A stretch of DNA of 37,123 nucleotides from assembly GCA_026708505.1 (NCBI GenBank), contig JAPOUU010000013.1, positions 1-37,123 on the forward strand, in the 5' to 3' direction. Both the position numbers and the translations under genes were made by a program. Below, piece by piece: positions 1 through 7,960 of this stretch (positions are counted from its first letter, which is position 1; each line of letters starts with the position of its first letter). The stretch is from Hyphomicrobiales bacterium (lineage in GTDB: Bacteria > Pseudomonadota > Alphaproteobacteria > JAPOUT01). Under the pieces are notes generated by a model. It was not told the DNA's origin. It saw nothing but the letters and a program-made list of their open reading frames with translations, and did no database searches.

Positions 1-76
1 CAATGCCGTCTTTCAGTTTTGGTAGAATCTCAAAGGTATCGGCGCAGTAAATGCGATTATGTTGAATTTCATTCAT
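1..76 (-). CDS. DNA methyltransferase, N-terminal end (gene runs off left edge)
   Basis: Only the first 25 codons are inside the window. Reading leftward from an ATG at 76, the protein begins MNEIQHNRIYCADTFEILPK and continues LKDGI. This is the usual opening of site-specific DNA methyltransferases of the DPPY class (N-R-I-Y-C-x-D followed by a leucine-rich helix, before the DPPY motif), which methylate adenine or cytosine using S-adenosylmethionine. A strong Shine-Dalgarno site, AGGAGGTG on the minus strand, sits about 6 bases upstream (positions 83-90), which fixes the start. The catalytic DPPY motif would lie beyond the left edge, so the exact specificity cannot be seen. The ATPase gene at 332-1507 is upstream in the same direction, but a gap of about 255 bases separates them. 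Confidence 0.68.
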   Translation of the reverse strand, partial: MNEIQHNRIYCADTFEILPKLKDGI

Positions 77-331
77 GCTGCCCACCTCCTCTATTTGCTC
101 TTTGCCCTCAACTCTCCCGCAAAACACTGCACCATTCCTGTTTCGCCGCGCCAATCGAAACCAATTGCAAACTTTCGACTCGAATCCTCTTATATCGGTT
201 CCGGAATGTCAACAGGAATAAATACGCCTATCAAGATATTGACCCAGAAGGAATTTGACATGCGCCTCAAGACGTTAGAGGAAGAGTAGACTCCAAACTG
301 CTAAAACTGGATGCATGCGAAGAAGTCGCGC
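77..331. other. Intergenic gap between methyltransferase start and ATPase end
   Basis: This 255-base stretch holds the ribosome binding site of the methyltransferase (83-90). I see no convincing gene, RNA or terminator in it. A plus-strand frame of 27 codons (206-289) ends in a charged helix, but it has no ribosome binding site and no recognisable relative. An 8-base palindrome TTCCGGAA lies near 198-205, next to a TTGACA-like hexamer on the minus strand. No well-spaced -10 follows it, so I do not call a promoter. Confidence 0.5.
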
Positions 332-1507
332 CTAATTTCGTGCCCGCTTCATAAATTCATCAAACATGGGCACTGTAAATGCAGACATTCCGTGTCGCGG
401 GCTGTATATCATGCCATTAACAATCAAGCCATCCCGTGTTGAGCCAATTTGCCGCGTGGTCTTTTTCATTGCTTTGGCTATGTCAGCAGCCTTGTGCGGA
501 CCAGGACCAAGTTCCGCCATAGCGCGCAGATAATCCTTTTGCGGACCGGATAAACGCTCGTATCGAGAAAGAAAAAAGTTCTGATCAAGTCGCTTTATTG
601 CCAAATTGCTCGCTTTACGGACATCGGCAATTGTAATTGGCGATTTGGTTGCAACGTTCCATACTTGATGGCCCCATTCTTGCAGAAAGTACGGGTAGCC
701 TTTAGTGTGTTCAATTATGGCTTCGATCGCTTCGTTCTCGAATTTAATTTTTGAAGCGATTGCCGGCTTAACAAGAGCGCGTCGGGCTTCCTTCCTATCC
801 AGTGAATTAATTTTTGGATATTCAAACAGTCGCTCCGCATAAGATTTGGCATCACTCGCCATTTTTATGAGAGACGGCAAGCCGGCACCGACAATCATGA
901 TTGGCAAATCCCTTTGATTAGTTCTGTGCACGGCCATAATTAGTGCCTCGAACTCTTCCGCAGGCAAGTTCTGAATCTCGTCTATGAGGATAACGATTGC
1001 AGTTTTTCGTGCTTTTGCCGCCTCGCCAACAGCAACAAAAACTTCAGCCAAGTCTTGTGCCAGCATCCCGCTATCAGCAACACCAATCTCTTCATCGACA
1101 TCAATGGAAAACTCAATGTCGCCATACTTGATTTTTGCCGCTCCGATAAAGCTCTTGAGGACGCGCAAACCTCGTTTTACCTGTTCGCTAACGCGTTTAC
1201 TTCGATCCATCCTTAGAAGCGCCGCACGTAGTATTTTGATGATAGTGAAAGACAAGTGTGTGTGTTTTGTACCGACTTCAATTAATTCGGTGATAAAGCC
1301 TTCCTCTTCCGCCATGATTCGCACTTCGTTGAGCAACACTGTTTTACCGACGCCGCGAAGACCAACGAACATAAAACTGCGAGCCGCCCTGCCTAACTTG
1401 TTTCGCTGAACGGCAATGCGCGCTTCCGCAAGTATTGCATCTCGCCCGGCAAGTTCGGGCGGCGGCCTGCCGGCACCTGGAGCATATGGGTTTACTTGTG
1501 GTTTCAT
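332..1507 (-). CDS. AAA family ATPase with C-terminal winged-helix region
   Basis: Stand-alone P-loop ATPase of 391 residues. The start chosen is the ATG at 1507 (MKPQVNPYAPGAGRPP), because a GGAGAGG site lies about 11 bases upstream; an in-frame start at 1642 would add 45 residues that do not look like family sequence. Visible motifs are the N-terminal PPELAGRD segment, Walker A GLRGVGKT (residues 49-56), Walker B VILIDE (about 172-177), and a sensor-1-like strand ending in VGAGLPSL (about 206-213). The last 80 residues look like a winged-helix DNA-binding domain (AADIAKAMKKTTRQIGSTRD). This is the AAA_16/Orc1-like architecture, which occurs in defence and mobile-element settings. Its role here is unknown. 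It is divergent from the Fic gene across a tandem repeat that may be a shared control region. Recognition of the fold is secure; the function is not. Confidence 0.82.
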   Translation of the reverse strand: MKPQVNPYAPGAGRPPPELAGRDAILAEARIAVQRNKLGRAARSFMFVGLRGVGKTVLLNEVRIMAEEEGFITELIEVGTKHTHLSFTIIKILRAALLRMDRSKRVSEQVKRGLRVLKSFIGAAKIKYGDIEFSIDVDEEIGVADSGMLAQDLAEVFVAVGEAAKARKTAIVILIDEIQNLPAEEFEALIMAVHRTNQRDLPIMIVGAGLPSLIKMASDAKSYAERLFEYPKINSLDRKEARRALVKPAIASKIKFENEAIEAIIEHTKGYPYFLQEWGHQVWNVATKSPITIADVRKASNLAIKRLDQNFFLSRYERLSGPQKDYLRAMAELGPGPHKAADIAKAMKKTTRQIGSTRDGLIVNGMIYSPRHGMSAFTVPMFDEFMKRARN

Positions 1508-1679
1508 ATTCAAAAAAACCTCTCCGGTAAGCTTGAAGACAACAAGTCTCGTAAATCCTTTATACCAGATTCTCGCCATCTGCCGACGATGAGTTGGAAA
1601 ATAAGTTGGAGCAGGGACTTCACAAGCATCACCCAGATCCATAAGTATTCAACCTTTCCAAAAACACCGCTATGTCCCA

Positions 1680-1835
1680 TTTCAGGCAAATTTACGAGGA
1701 GTCGCCGTAAATTCCCTATATTTCGTTTCAGGCAAATTTACGAGGAGTCGCCGTAAATTCCCTATACTTCGTTTCAGGCAAATTTACGAGGGGTCGCCGT
1801 AAATTCCCTATACTTCGTTTCAGGCAAATTTACGA
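1680..1835. repeat. 46-bp tandem repeat, 3.4 copies, each with an internal inverted repeat
   Basis: Copies begin at 1680, 1726 and 1772, each 46 bases long. A partial fourth copy begins at 1818 and stops matching after 1835. The first three differ from each other at only one or two positions (for example GAGGAG versus GAGGGG). Each full unit contains the arms AATTTACG and CGTAAATT separated by nine bases, giving an 8-bp hairpin or a dyad binding site. There is no spacer variation, so this is not a CRISPR array. It fills the gap between the divergent ATPase and Fic genes, starting 173 bases upstream of the ATPase ATG, which fits a cluster of operators or an expanded intergenic repeat. Confidence 0.9.
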
Positions 1836-1939
1836 AATCTGCGCTGCACGGCGGGATTTTGGAGATTCTAAGTCAGTAGCGACATGCCGTTTGATTAGCG
1901 GATTATCACTCGACACGACAGGCGAACAATGTTAGAACA

Positions 1940-1977
1940 CAATAAGCGAGAAACAGGATAGCGCAATAAGCGAGAAA
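1940..1977 (+). repeat. Direct repeat of 14 bases just upstream of the Fic gene
   Basis: The sequence CAATAAGCGAGAAA occurs at 1940-1953 and again at 1964-1977, a spacing of 24 bases, ending 7 bases before the Fic ATG at 1985. This places it where a repressor would block transcription or where translation starts. The Fic protein carries a winged-helix N-terminus like AbiEi antitoxins, which are known to bind repeats in their own promoters, so autoregulation is a reasonable inference. No good Shine-Dalgarno precedes the ATG; only the purine-rich GCGAGAAA of the second copy is available. The stretch 1836-1939 shows nothing else. Confidence 0.55.
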
Positions 1978-1984
1978 TAGCACG

Positions 1985-3523
1985 ATGGCATCCCCCTCTG
2001 AAAAACTGACCGATTCACTTGAGGTGCTTCACAAACTACAGAAGAGCGGAAGTGTTGTGATCCGTTCCGCCGACCTTTCCAGAACGCATAGAGAGCGGTT
2101 GGTAAAAATCGGCTTTTTGAAAAAAGTCCTCAAAGGCTGGTATATCCCCTCCCGCCCGGACGATATTAGGGACGAGAGCACGGACTGGTATACCTCTTTC
2201 TGGCAGTTTTGTGCCGCATACCTTAACTACGTCAAAGGAGATGATTGGTGCTTGTCTCCAGAACAATCCATCGCACTACACGCCGGGAACCGGACAGTGC
2301 CACGGCAATTGCTCGTTCGGTCGGCAAAGGGCAGGAATAACCCGACCCCCTTGCTGCATGGCACATCCCTGCTGGATATCCGCTCAAATCTTCCTCCAAA
2401 TAAAAACACAACCAAAATAAACGGTCTTCGGGTTTTCTCCGTTCCCGCGGCCCTTGTGGCCTGCGGCCCGCGAGCCTTTATACAAAATCCGACCGACATG
2501 CGGGCGGTATTATCCGTTATCAGCGATGCCTCGGAAGTTCTGAAGTTATTGCTAGAAGGAGGGCACAGTAAAGTTGCAGGACGCCTGGCAGGTGCGTTTC
2601 GCAATATTGGACGGGTTCAAATCGCGGACGACATCGTGGCGACAATGCGCCGCATGGGATATGACGTCAGGGAAAGCGATCCGTTTGGCGGGGAAGCATC
2701 CATTAAATTCAAAAAGCGCGAGCAGTCACCCTACGTCGCTCGCATTCGGCTGATGTGGCAGGAGATGCGCGACGCCGTCATTCAAAGCTTTCCAAAACCG
2801 AATTTCGGTCCCGTTGATGTAGATGCATATATGCAGCACGTTGATGATGTGTACGTTACCGACGCTTATCATTCGCTCTCGATAGAGGGATATCGAGTGA
2901 CACCGGAACTCATTGAACGGGTGCGCTCGGGTGATTGGAATCCGGAGAAAAATAAAGGCGACCGGGAACAAATGGATGCTCTGGCCGCGAGAGGATACTG
3001 GCAGGCTTATCAAAGCGTTCGATCCGGAATCAGGCAAATTCTGTCCGGCGAAAACGCCGGAGAAATTACAGAAAACGACCACCAAACCTGGTACGGGGAA
3101 ATGTTTGCACCCGGCGTAGCATCGGGTATTCATAGACCTGCCGACTTGGCCGGATACCGGAACGGGCCGGTATACATCCGCGGCTCAAGGCACGTGCCGC
3201 CAAGCAAGGAAGCTGTCCGGGACGCCATGCCCGCTTTCTTCAAATTGCTTTCCGAGGAAGAAAATGCGGCGGTTCGAGTCGTCCTGGGGCATTTTGTTTT
3301 TGTGTACATTCATCCATACATGGATGGAAACGGCCGCATCGGCCGCTTTCTGATGAATGCCATGCTGGCTAGCGGCGGGTATCCATGGACGATTGTGCCG
3401 CTGGAAAAGCGTAATGAATATATGGCAGCGCTTGAAGAAGCCGGCACAAAACAAAATATCGAGCCGTTTAGCAGGTTTTTGGGCGGTCTCGTTAAAGCGG
3501 GGACAAAGCCGGACGCCAAGTGA
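1985..3523 (+). CDS. Fic domain protein with AbiEi-like N-terminal domain
   Basis: A 512-residue protein, the only plus-strand gene in the window. Residues 1-60 form a winged-helix unit ending FLKKVLKGWYIPS, typical of AbiEi-type antitoxin N-termini, followed by an AbiEi-like middle domain to about residue 220. The C-terminal half is a Fic domain with a complete active-site motif HPYMDGNGRIGR (443-454). Fic enzymes usually transfer AMP from ATP to target proteins. The inhibitory-helix motif (S/T)xxxE(G/N) is present as SLSIEG at 297-302, upstream of the Fic core, so the protein belongs to the class inhibited by its own N-terminal helix and needs no separate antitoxin. A self-regulated toxin or host-signalling enzyme is likely. 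It ends 30 bases before the convergent autotransporter gene; no obvious terminator separates them. Confidence 0.88.
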   Translation: MASPSEKLTDSLEVLHKLQKSGSVVIRSADLSRTHRERLVKIGFLKKVLKGWYIPSRPDDIRDESTDWYTSFWQFCAAYLNYVKGDDWCLSPEQSIALHAGNRTVPRQLLVRSAKGRNNPTPLLHGTSLLDIRSNLPPNKNTTKINGLRVFSVPAALVACGPRAFIQNPTDMRAVLSVISDASEVLKLLLEGGHSKVAGRLAGAFRNIGRVQIADDIVATMRRMGYDVRESDPFGGEASIKFKKREQSPYVARIRLMWQEMRDAVIQSFPKPNFGPVDVDAYMQHVDDVYVTDAYHSLSIEGYRVTPELIERVRSGDWNPEKNKGDREQMDALAARGYWQAYQSVRSGIRQILSGENAGEITENDHQTWYGEMFAPGVASGIHRPADLAGYRNGPVYIRGSRHVPPSKEAVRDAMPAFFKLLSEEENAAVRVVLGHFVFVYIHPYMDGNGRIGRFLMNAMLASGGYPWTIVPLEKRNEYMAALEEAGTKQNIEPFSRFLGGLVKAGTKPDAK

Positions 3524-3553
3524 AGCGGATTGGAGCGGGTCGTGCGTGCCAGT

Positions 3554-6500
3554 TTAGAATTTGTATTTGAACCCGACGCTTCCGGCGTATCCTTCGACCT
3601 CTTCGCCTTGTTGGGTGGAAACATCCGCCGAGAGCGCGTAAGCACCGTCCCATGCGTAAGTCGCGCCGATGCCGGCATCAAAGACCGGATCTTCACGCTT
3701 GGAAACGAATTCCGTCTCGTTGACCCGGGTGTTGACATCGCCGTCCACAGGCAGGAGAACATCGGCGTGTCCGCGCAGGAAAACATAACCCGAAGGAACG
3801 TCCCCGTACAGCGCGCCCTTCCAGCCATATTCCAATCCGACGCCCGCACGCCCCGTAACGACAACTCCGTCGTCCAGCACAATCTCCATGCCCTCGGAGT
3901 TCGTGAAGTCTTCAAAATCCACGCTCGTCCATAGCAACTGCGCCGAGGGAATCACGCGCAGGTCTCCGACGTCCACGCCGTAGCCCACTTCCAAACCCCC
4001 CGAATATGCGGCCGCGTTCGTGGAGCCGAGTTTCATCTCCTCCGTCCTGATATCGTTATCGAGCGTTGCATATTGCAACTGCCCGTCCACATAGGCGCCT
4101 TCATATTCCCAGTGCGCCGAGATGGCCGCCTTGAGGGAGGTGGTTTCGATCTTGCCCGCGCGGTCGGATACGGCGACATCGGTCGTAGCGTCTCCGAGGG
4201 CCGCGGTTGCGCCCACGGCGAAGTTGCCGGGAATGGAGGGATGCGCGATGGCAAGCGGAGCATCAATGCCGAACTCCGCAACGGCATCCTCAATCTCGTA
4301 TGTTGCAAGCGATGTGGCAACCGGCTCAAACTCGGCGGAAGCGCTCGAGACTTTCGCCCAGACGCCTCCGTTTTCACCGTGCTGCCTGCCTTGAAGCCGT
4401 TGCTGGTAGGATTCGAGGAACGCAAACTGCGTGAGAGCGGCGGGAATTGACTCGTAGAGTGCCTGTTCGATGCTTCCCGCACCTTCGATGCTTCTCGCGC
4501 CGCCGTCGTCCGTCTCCTCGGCAACAATCGCCCAGCGGTTCATCCCGGAGGAATCATCATGAACGAGCTGGAAATTGAAACCTCCGTTGAGCGTTCCGCC
4601 CACGGTGAAGGCGTCGGCATCGGCGGTTCCGGTGACTTGGATGAGGTTTCCGAGGGTGACCAGACCGTCCTCGTCGGCTTCGGGGAATCCTCCCAAGGAT
4701 CGAACGCGGACAGCGATGGAATCCCCGTCCACGGACGCCAGCAAGAGTTTCGGCGAGTCGGCATCCGCATCCCCGTCGGAGAAATCCACATCCATGTCGA
4801 TTTGACCGCCGGCTCCCGTAAGCGTGCCGAGTTCAAGCCCGGAACCCACACCGGTGATTTCGAGCCTGCCCGAGAGTGCGAGATTGCCGCTCCATGAAGT
4901 GGCCCTGCTGACTTCGAGGAACGCGCCGTCCGCAAGGGTGATGCTTGCAGCCCGGAGCGGATTTTCACTATTCCAGACGACTTTGCCTTCGTTGATGTTG
5001 AATTGGTCAAAAGCCTTGTCGGCGGCATGCGTTCCCGTAAACGTCCAGGTTCCCCCGCCTGTTTTGCGGAATTGGTTGAAACCGGTGAATGAACCGAGGT
5101 CGGTCCCGATGTCGAAAGTGTCGTCGCCGCCGCCTGTAAATTCGAGGACGGCATCGAAACTTCCGGTTCCCGCATTGACCGCTCCCGTGATTGTGTAATC
5201 GACCCCGGCGTCTAAGACGATCCGCCTGTTGGCCGCACCTTCAAAACTGATAGCGTCCGATCCCGAACCCCCTGCGATGGTGCCGGCAAGGTGGACGACG
5301 GTCTCGGAGCCCGACTTGGCGTTCCCCAGGGACATGGCAACCGATGAAGACCGGATGTCGGCGGCGGAGCCGAGCCGGAGGACGAAATTGTCGGCGCCGT
5401 CGGTCGCATCGTTTGTCACCCGAACCGCATTGCCGCTCTCTCCGTTTACAAGCGAGTTGATATAGATGTCCGCATCCCCGTTGCTTGAAAGAATAACTCC
5501 CTGCGCCCCGCGAACCGCGCCGGTGACGTCCACATCGAGAGCCCCGCTCCCCATGTTTGCAACGGACATGCCGTTTGAGTTGTTTGTCGAAGTGGACGAG
5601 CCGATGTCGCCTTCTATATTGACGGTCACCCTTTCGGCCGCGGTGCCCGTGCGGACATAGACGCTTGACCCGTTCTCCGAGAGAATGTTGGCATTGTCGC
5701 GGATGATAAGCTCGACCGGTCCGCTGCCCTCGGGGCGCATTGAGACGGCTTCGTCGTGGGTGTTGATTGTGTTGGGATCGCTGCCGGTGCCGCCCATGAC
5801 TTCGACCTTGAGCGCGCCGCCGGATGCGGCGGTGGCAACGTCAATGCCCCTCTCGCAGTTTGCCGGAGTGGTGGCGCAGTTGGCGGTGGTGCCGCTGGTG
5901 GTGATGTCGCCATCCACCGTTATCGAGACGTCGCCCGTGCCTTGATGGTCGACGCTGATGCCGTCCTTGCTTGATTGTATCGCTCCGTTGGCGGTGATTT
6001 CAACACCGCCGACACCGCTGCCTGCGCCGGTGCCGACATGGATGCCTTCCGCGTTGTTCGAGGTAACCGCCGCGGCTATCACCGTCACCTTGCCTCCGCC
6101 CGCATGCGAAACATTGATGCCCCGGGAATGCGAAGTAATTTGCATTTCCGCTTTGACATAAGTCTCGATGAGCGCGCCCGTGCCCGTCTGGTCGATAAAA
6201 ATGCCTTCGCCGAGGGCGTTGTTGTCGCTGCCGGTTGCCGTTATTGTTCCCTCCGCGACCACCTTCACGTTGCCGCCGCCTGCATGGCTAATCGAGATGC
6301 CGTCTCCGCCCCTGTTCGCGGTGAGATTTCCCTTGGCCGTGACGTTCGCGGTTGTGATATTGGCGCCCGTCTTGACCGTGACGGCATGCCTGTTTTCCCG
6401 GACGCTGCTCTGGCCTCCGGAGGCGATCGCTCCGTTCGCGGTGACCGTGACGCTTCCTCCGCTGCCGTCATGAGATGCACGAATTCCCCTTGCATCGGCC

Positions 6501-7480
6501 GTGATTCCCGCGGCCTCGATCGTGAGATCGCCGCCGCCGCCGCTGTTCGAAATCGAAACGTCTATTCCGTCGCCGAAGGCGCTGCCGCTGCCGCCGGTGG
6601 CCGTTATCGTTTGCTCCGCGGTCACCTTCGCATTGCCGCTGCCTTCATGGGCCAATACGATGCCGCTTCCGCCCCTGTTCGCGGTGAGACTCCGTTTGGC
6701 CAGAACGGTCGCGGTTGTGGTGCTCGCGCCCGTTTCGACCGTGATGGCATGCCTGTTTGCCGCTCCCCCGGCGGTGCTTTGGCTTCCGGAGGTAACCGCT
6801 CCCTCCGCGGTGACCGAGACGCTTCCTCCGTTGCCGAGATGACTTGCGCGAATTCCCCTTGCATCGGCCTCAACTTGCCGAGTGGTCGTGATCGTGAGAT
6901 TGCCGCTGCCTTGATGCGCGACTTCTACTCCGTCGGCTTCCGTGAAGGACGTATCTTCCGTGGCTCTGATGCGCCTTGTGCTGATCGTCAGCGCACCGGT
7001 TGTATTCGCGGTGCTTACGCGGACACCGTCTTCCCCGGAGTAAGCATCTATGTCAAAATCAATGTCCGCATCGCCCGTTCCCCGGTGGTTGACCTCCAAG
7101 GCCGTGTCCCCCGCTTGAACATTGCCGCTGCCCTGGAGGTCGACATCCATGCTGGTCGAGCCGGTAACATTCGCAATCACGATAGCGCTGTTGTTTGCCA
7201 CATGCAGGCCGAAATTACTGTCGGCAGTCACCGTCAAAGCCTGTCCGGACTGGACGATGAGGCTTTGCTGGCTATCGACCATCACCTCGCCCGTACAATT
7301 GAACATCCCCGACATCGCGGGTTCTTCGGCGCAGTTTCCCGCCTCCGCCGGCATGCTTGCCGCCATGACCGCGCCAAGCGCGACGGCGGACGCGCCCGCC
7401 ATAAACGGCGCGAAGGAGATAATTCCACATACGGTTTTGCGCAGGCGTCCGCCCCGCATGAATGTGCTGTTTTCGCCCAT
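3554..7480 (-). CDS. Autotransporter adhesin (type Va secretion), repetitive passenger
   Basis: A 1,308-residue secreted surface protein. A long signal peptide with a basic N-region ends at the predicted cleavage AEA|GNC (about residue 47). The passenger, to about residue 1000, is rich in Gly, Ala, Thr and Val and predicts as a beta-helix. It contains near-repeats of roughly 120 residues around ADARGIRASH, SGGQSSVRENRHAVTV and TANRGG, encoded by DNA repeats near 6180-6500 and 6550-6870. An autotransporter-associated strand motif (GGGTWTFTGTHA) follows. The last 280 residues are a beta-barrel ending in KYKF, with the aromatic C-terminal residue expected for BAM insertion. The ATG at 7480 has an AAAGGAAG ribosome binding site six bases upstream. 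Classical autotransporters export their own passenger to the cell surface; ligand and function are unknown here. Confidence 0.9.
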   Translation of the reverse strand: MGENSTFMRGGRLRKTVCGIISFAPFMAGASAVALGAVMAASMPAEAGNCAEEPAMSGMFNCTGEVMVDSQQSLIVQSGQALTVTADSNFGLHVANNSAIVIANVTGSTSMDVDLQGSGNVQAGDTALEVNHRGTGDADIDFDIDAYSGEDGVRVSTANTTGALTISTRRIRATEDTSFTEADGVEVAHQGSGNLTITTTRQVEADARGIRASHLGNGGSVSVTAEGAVTSGSQSTAGGAANRHAITVETGASTTTATVLAKRSLTANRGGSGIVLAHEGSGNAKVTAEQTITATGGSGSAFGDGIDVSISNSGGGGDLTIEAAGITADARGIRASHDGSGGSVTVTANGAIASGGQSSVRENRHAVTVKTGANITTANVTAKGNLTANRGGDGISISHAGGGNVKVVAEGTITATGSDNNALGEGIFIDQTGTGALIETYVKAEMQITSHSRGINVSHAGGGKVTVIAAAVTSNNAEGIHVGTGAGSGVGGVEITANGAIQSSKDGISVDHQGTGDVSITVDGDITTSGTTANCATTPANCERGIDVATAASGGALKVEVMGGTGSDPNTINTHDEAVSMRPEGSGPVELIIRDNANILSENGSSVYVRTGTAAERVTVNIEGDIGSSTSTNNSNGMSVANMGSGALDVDVTGAVRGAQGVILSSNGDADIYINSLVNGESGNAVRVTNDATDGADNFVLRLGSAADIRSSSVAMSLGNAKSGSETVVHLAGTIAGGSGSDAISFEGAANRRIVLDAGVDYTITGAVNAGTGSFDAVLEFTGGGDDTFDIGTDLGSFTGFNQFRKTGGGTWTFTGTHAADKAFDQFNINEGKVVWNSENPLRAASITLADGAFLEVSRATSWSGNLALSGRLEITGVGSGLELGTLTGAGGQIDMDVDFSDGDADADSPKLLLASVDGDSIAVRVRSLGGFPEADEDGLVTLGNLIQVTGTADADAFTVGGTLNGGFNFQLVHDDSSGMNRWAIVAEETDDGGARSIEGAGSIEQALYESIPAALTQFAFLESYQQRLQGRQHGENGGVWAKVSSASAEFEPVATSLATYEIEDAVAEFGIDAPLAIAHPSIPGNFAVGATAALGDATTDVAVSDRAGKIETTSLKAAISAHWEYEGAYVDGQLQYATLDNDIRTEEMKLGSTNAAAYSGGLEVGYGVDVGDLRVIPSAQLLWTSVDFEDFTNSEGMEIVLDDGVVVTGRAGVGLEYGWKGALYGDVPSGYVFLRGHADVLLPVDGDVNTRVNETEFVSKREDPVFDAGIGATYAWDGAYALSADVSTQQGEEVEGYAGSVGFKYKF

Positions 7481-7518
7481 TTTGACTTCCTTTATGATAA
7501 CTTACGGACCTGCCGTGG

Positions 7519-7547
7519 ATGCTACAGGAGGGCATCCTGTCGGTCAA
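7519..7547 (-). promoter_or_regulatory. Candidate sigma-70 promoter with operator-like dyad, for the autotransporter
   Basis: On the minus strand TTGACC (7542-7547) and TAGCAT (7519-7524) are separated by exactly 17 bases, with the autotransporter ATG about 40 bases downstream. An inverted repeat with arms ACAGGA and TCCTGT (7524-7540, five-base centre) fills most of the spacer. A dyad between -35 and -10 is where MerR-type activators or simple repressors bind. Neither hexamer is a perfect consensus, so this is a prediction from spacing and position. Confidence 0.45.
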
Positions 7548-7655
7548 GGAGAATATTTTTGCGCGGGTTTTCCGAAAAGCCCACGCAATCACCGAAACGG
7601 GACTTCGGAATTCCCCACACCGGCACACCCACAGCTGATACCACAAAATGTTATA

Positions 7656-7765
7656 GGACACCCGCAAAAACCTACTTTGCGAACAAACTCCATTCCATAA
7701 TTCTTCGATAATCGCGGAAAATTGTTACCTATCCACTCGCATTTTCGAGGTTTTTGCGGGTGCCC
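7656..7765. repeat. 110-bp element with 18-bp imperfect terminal inverted repeats
   Basis: The left arm (7656-7673) and the reverse complement of the right arm (7748-7765) match at 17 of 18 bases around a core CACCCGCAAAAACC. The interior of about 74 bases encodes nothing convincing. The right arm falls exactly where the upstream methylase fragment stops resembling a methylase. This is the layout of a MITE-like insertion or of a junction left by a deletion. A similar string, CATCCGCAAAAACCCTCG, appears at 23520-23537, suggesting the arm sequence is dispersed. No target-site duplication is obvious. A long-looped transcription attenuator is the alternative. Confidence 0.5.
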
Positions 7766-7959
7766 AGATAATCCGCATATTCGGAATCGTTCGCCCACAG
7801 ATCACGGAATCGAAAATGCCTTGTGCCCTCTCTGTTTTTTTGCTGTTGAACCTTTTGAGTAAAAAACGGCGGATCAAGATATATAAGATCGACCGAATTG
7901 GGACCAATCGTTTTATCCGCATCCATGCAATCCCCCAGTATTGCTCTATGCGGGCGCAT
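7729..7959 (-). pseudogene. DNA methyltransferase, N-terminal fragment only
   Basis: A 76-codon remnant starting at the ATG at 7959, one base after the stop codon of the endonuclease fragment. GGAGA lies nine bases upstream, which favours this start over ATGs at 7968 and 7989. The sequence has the opening ILGDCMDADK, then the catalytic motif VDLIYLDPPFF (DPPF, motif IV of adenine and cytosine-N4 methylases), then FRDLWANDSEYADYL. After this the frame enters the inverted-repeat element and stops at 7729. A working enzyme would need some 200 or more further residues, including the AdoMet-binding FxGxG motif. With the adjoining endonuclease piece it forms the two facing ends of a lost type II restriction-modification operon. 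It is almost certainly inactive. Confidence 0.72.
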
Positions 7960-7960
7960 T

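Noticed and set aside
206-289. 27-codon plus-strand frame near the left edge
   Set aside because: Too short, no ribosome binding site, no relatives known to me.
1680-1835. CRISPR array
   Set aside because: Units are directly adjacent at a 46-bp period with no unique spacers, only 3.4 copies, and no cas genes are present.
3310-3915. 201-codon minus-strand frame overlapping the Fic and autotransporter 3' ends
   Set aside because: Overlaps the Fic active-site codons and the barrel end in other frames; no coding character of its own.
5975-7711. Long plus-strand open frame (578 codons) opposite the autotransporter gene
   Set aside because: Antisense to a clear coding sequence with signal peptide, repeats and barrel; Arg-rich composition and lack of ribosome binding site are those of a shadow frame in GC-rich DNA.
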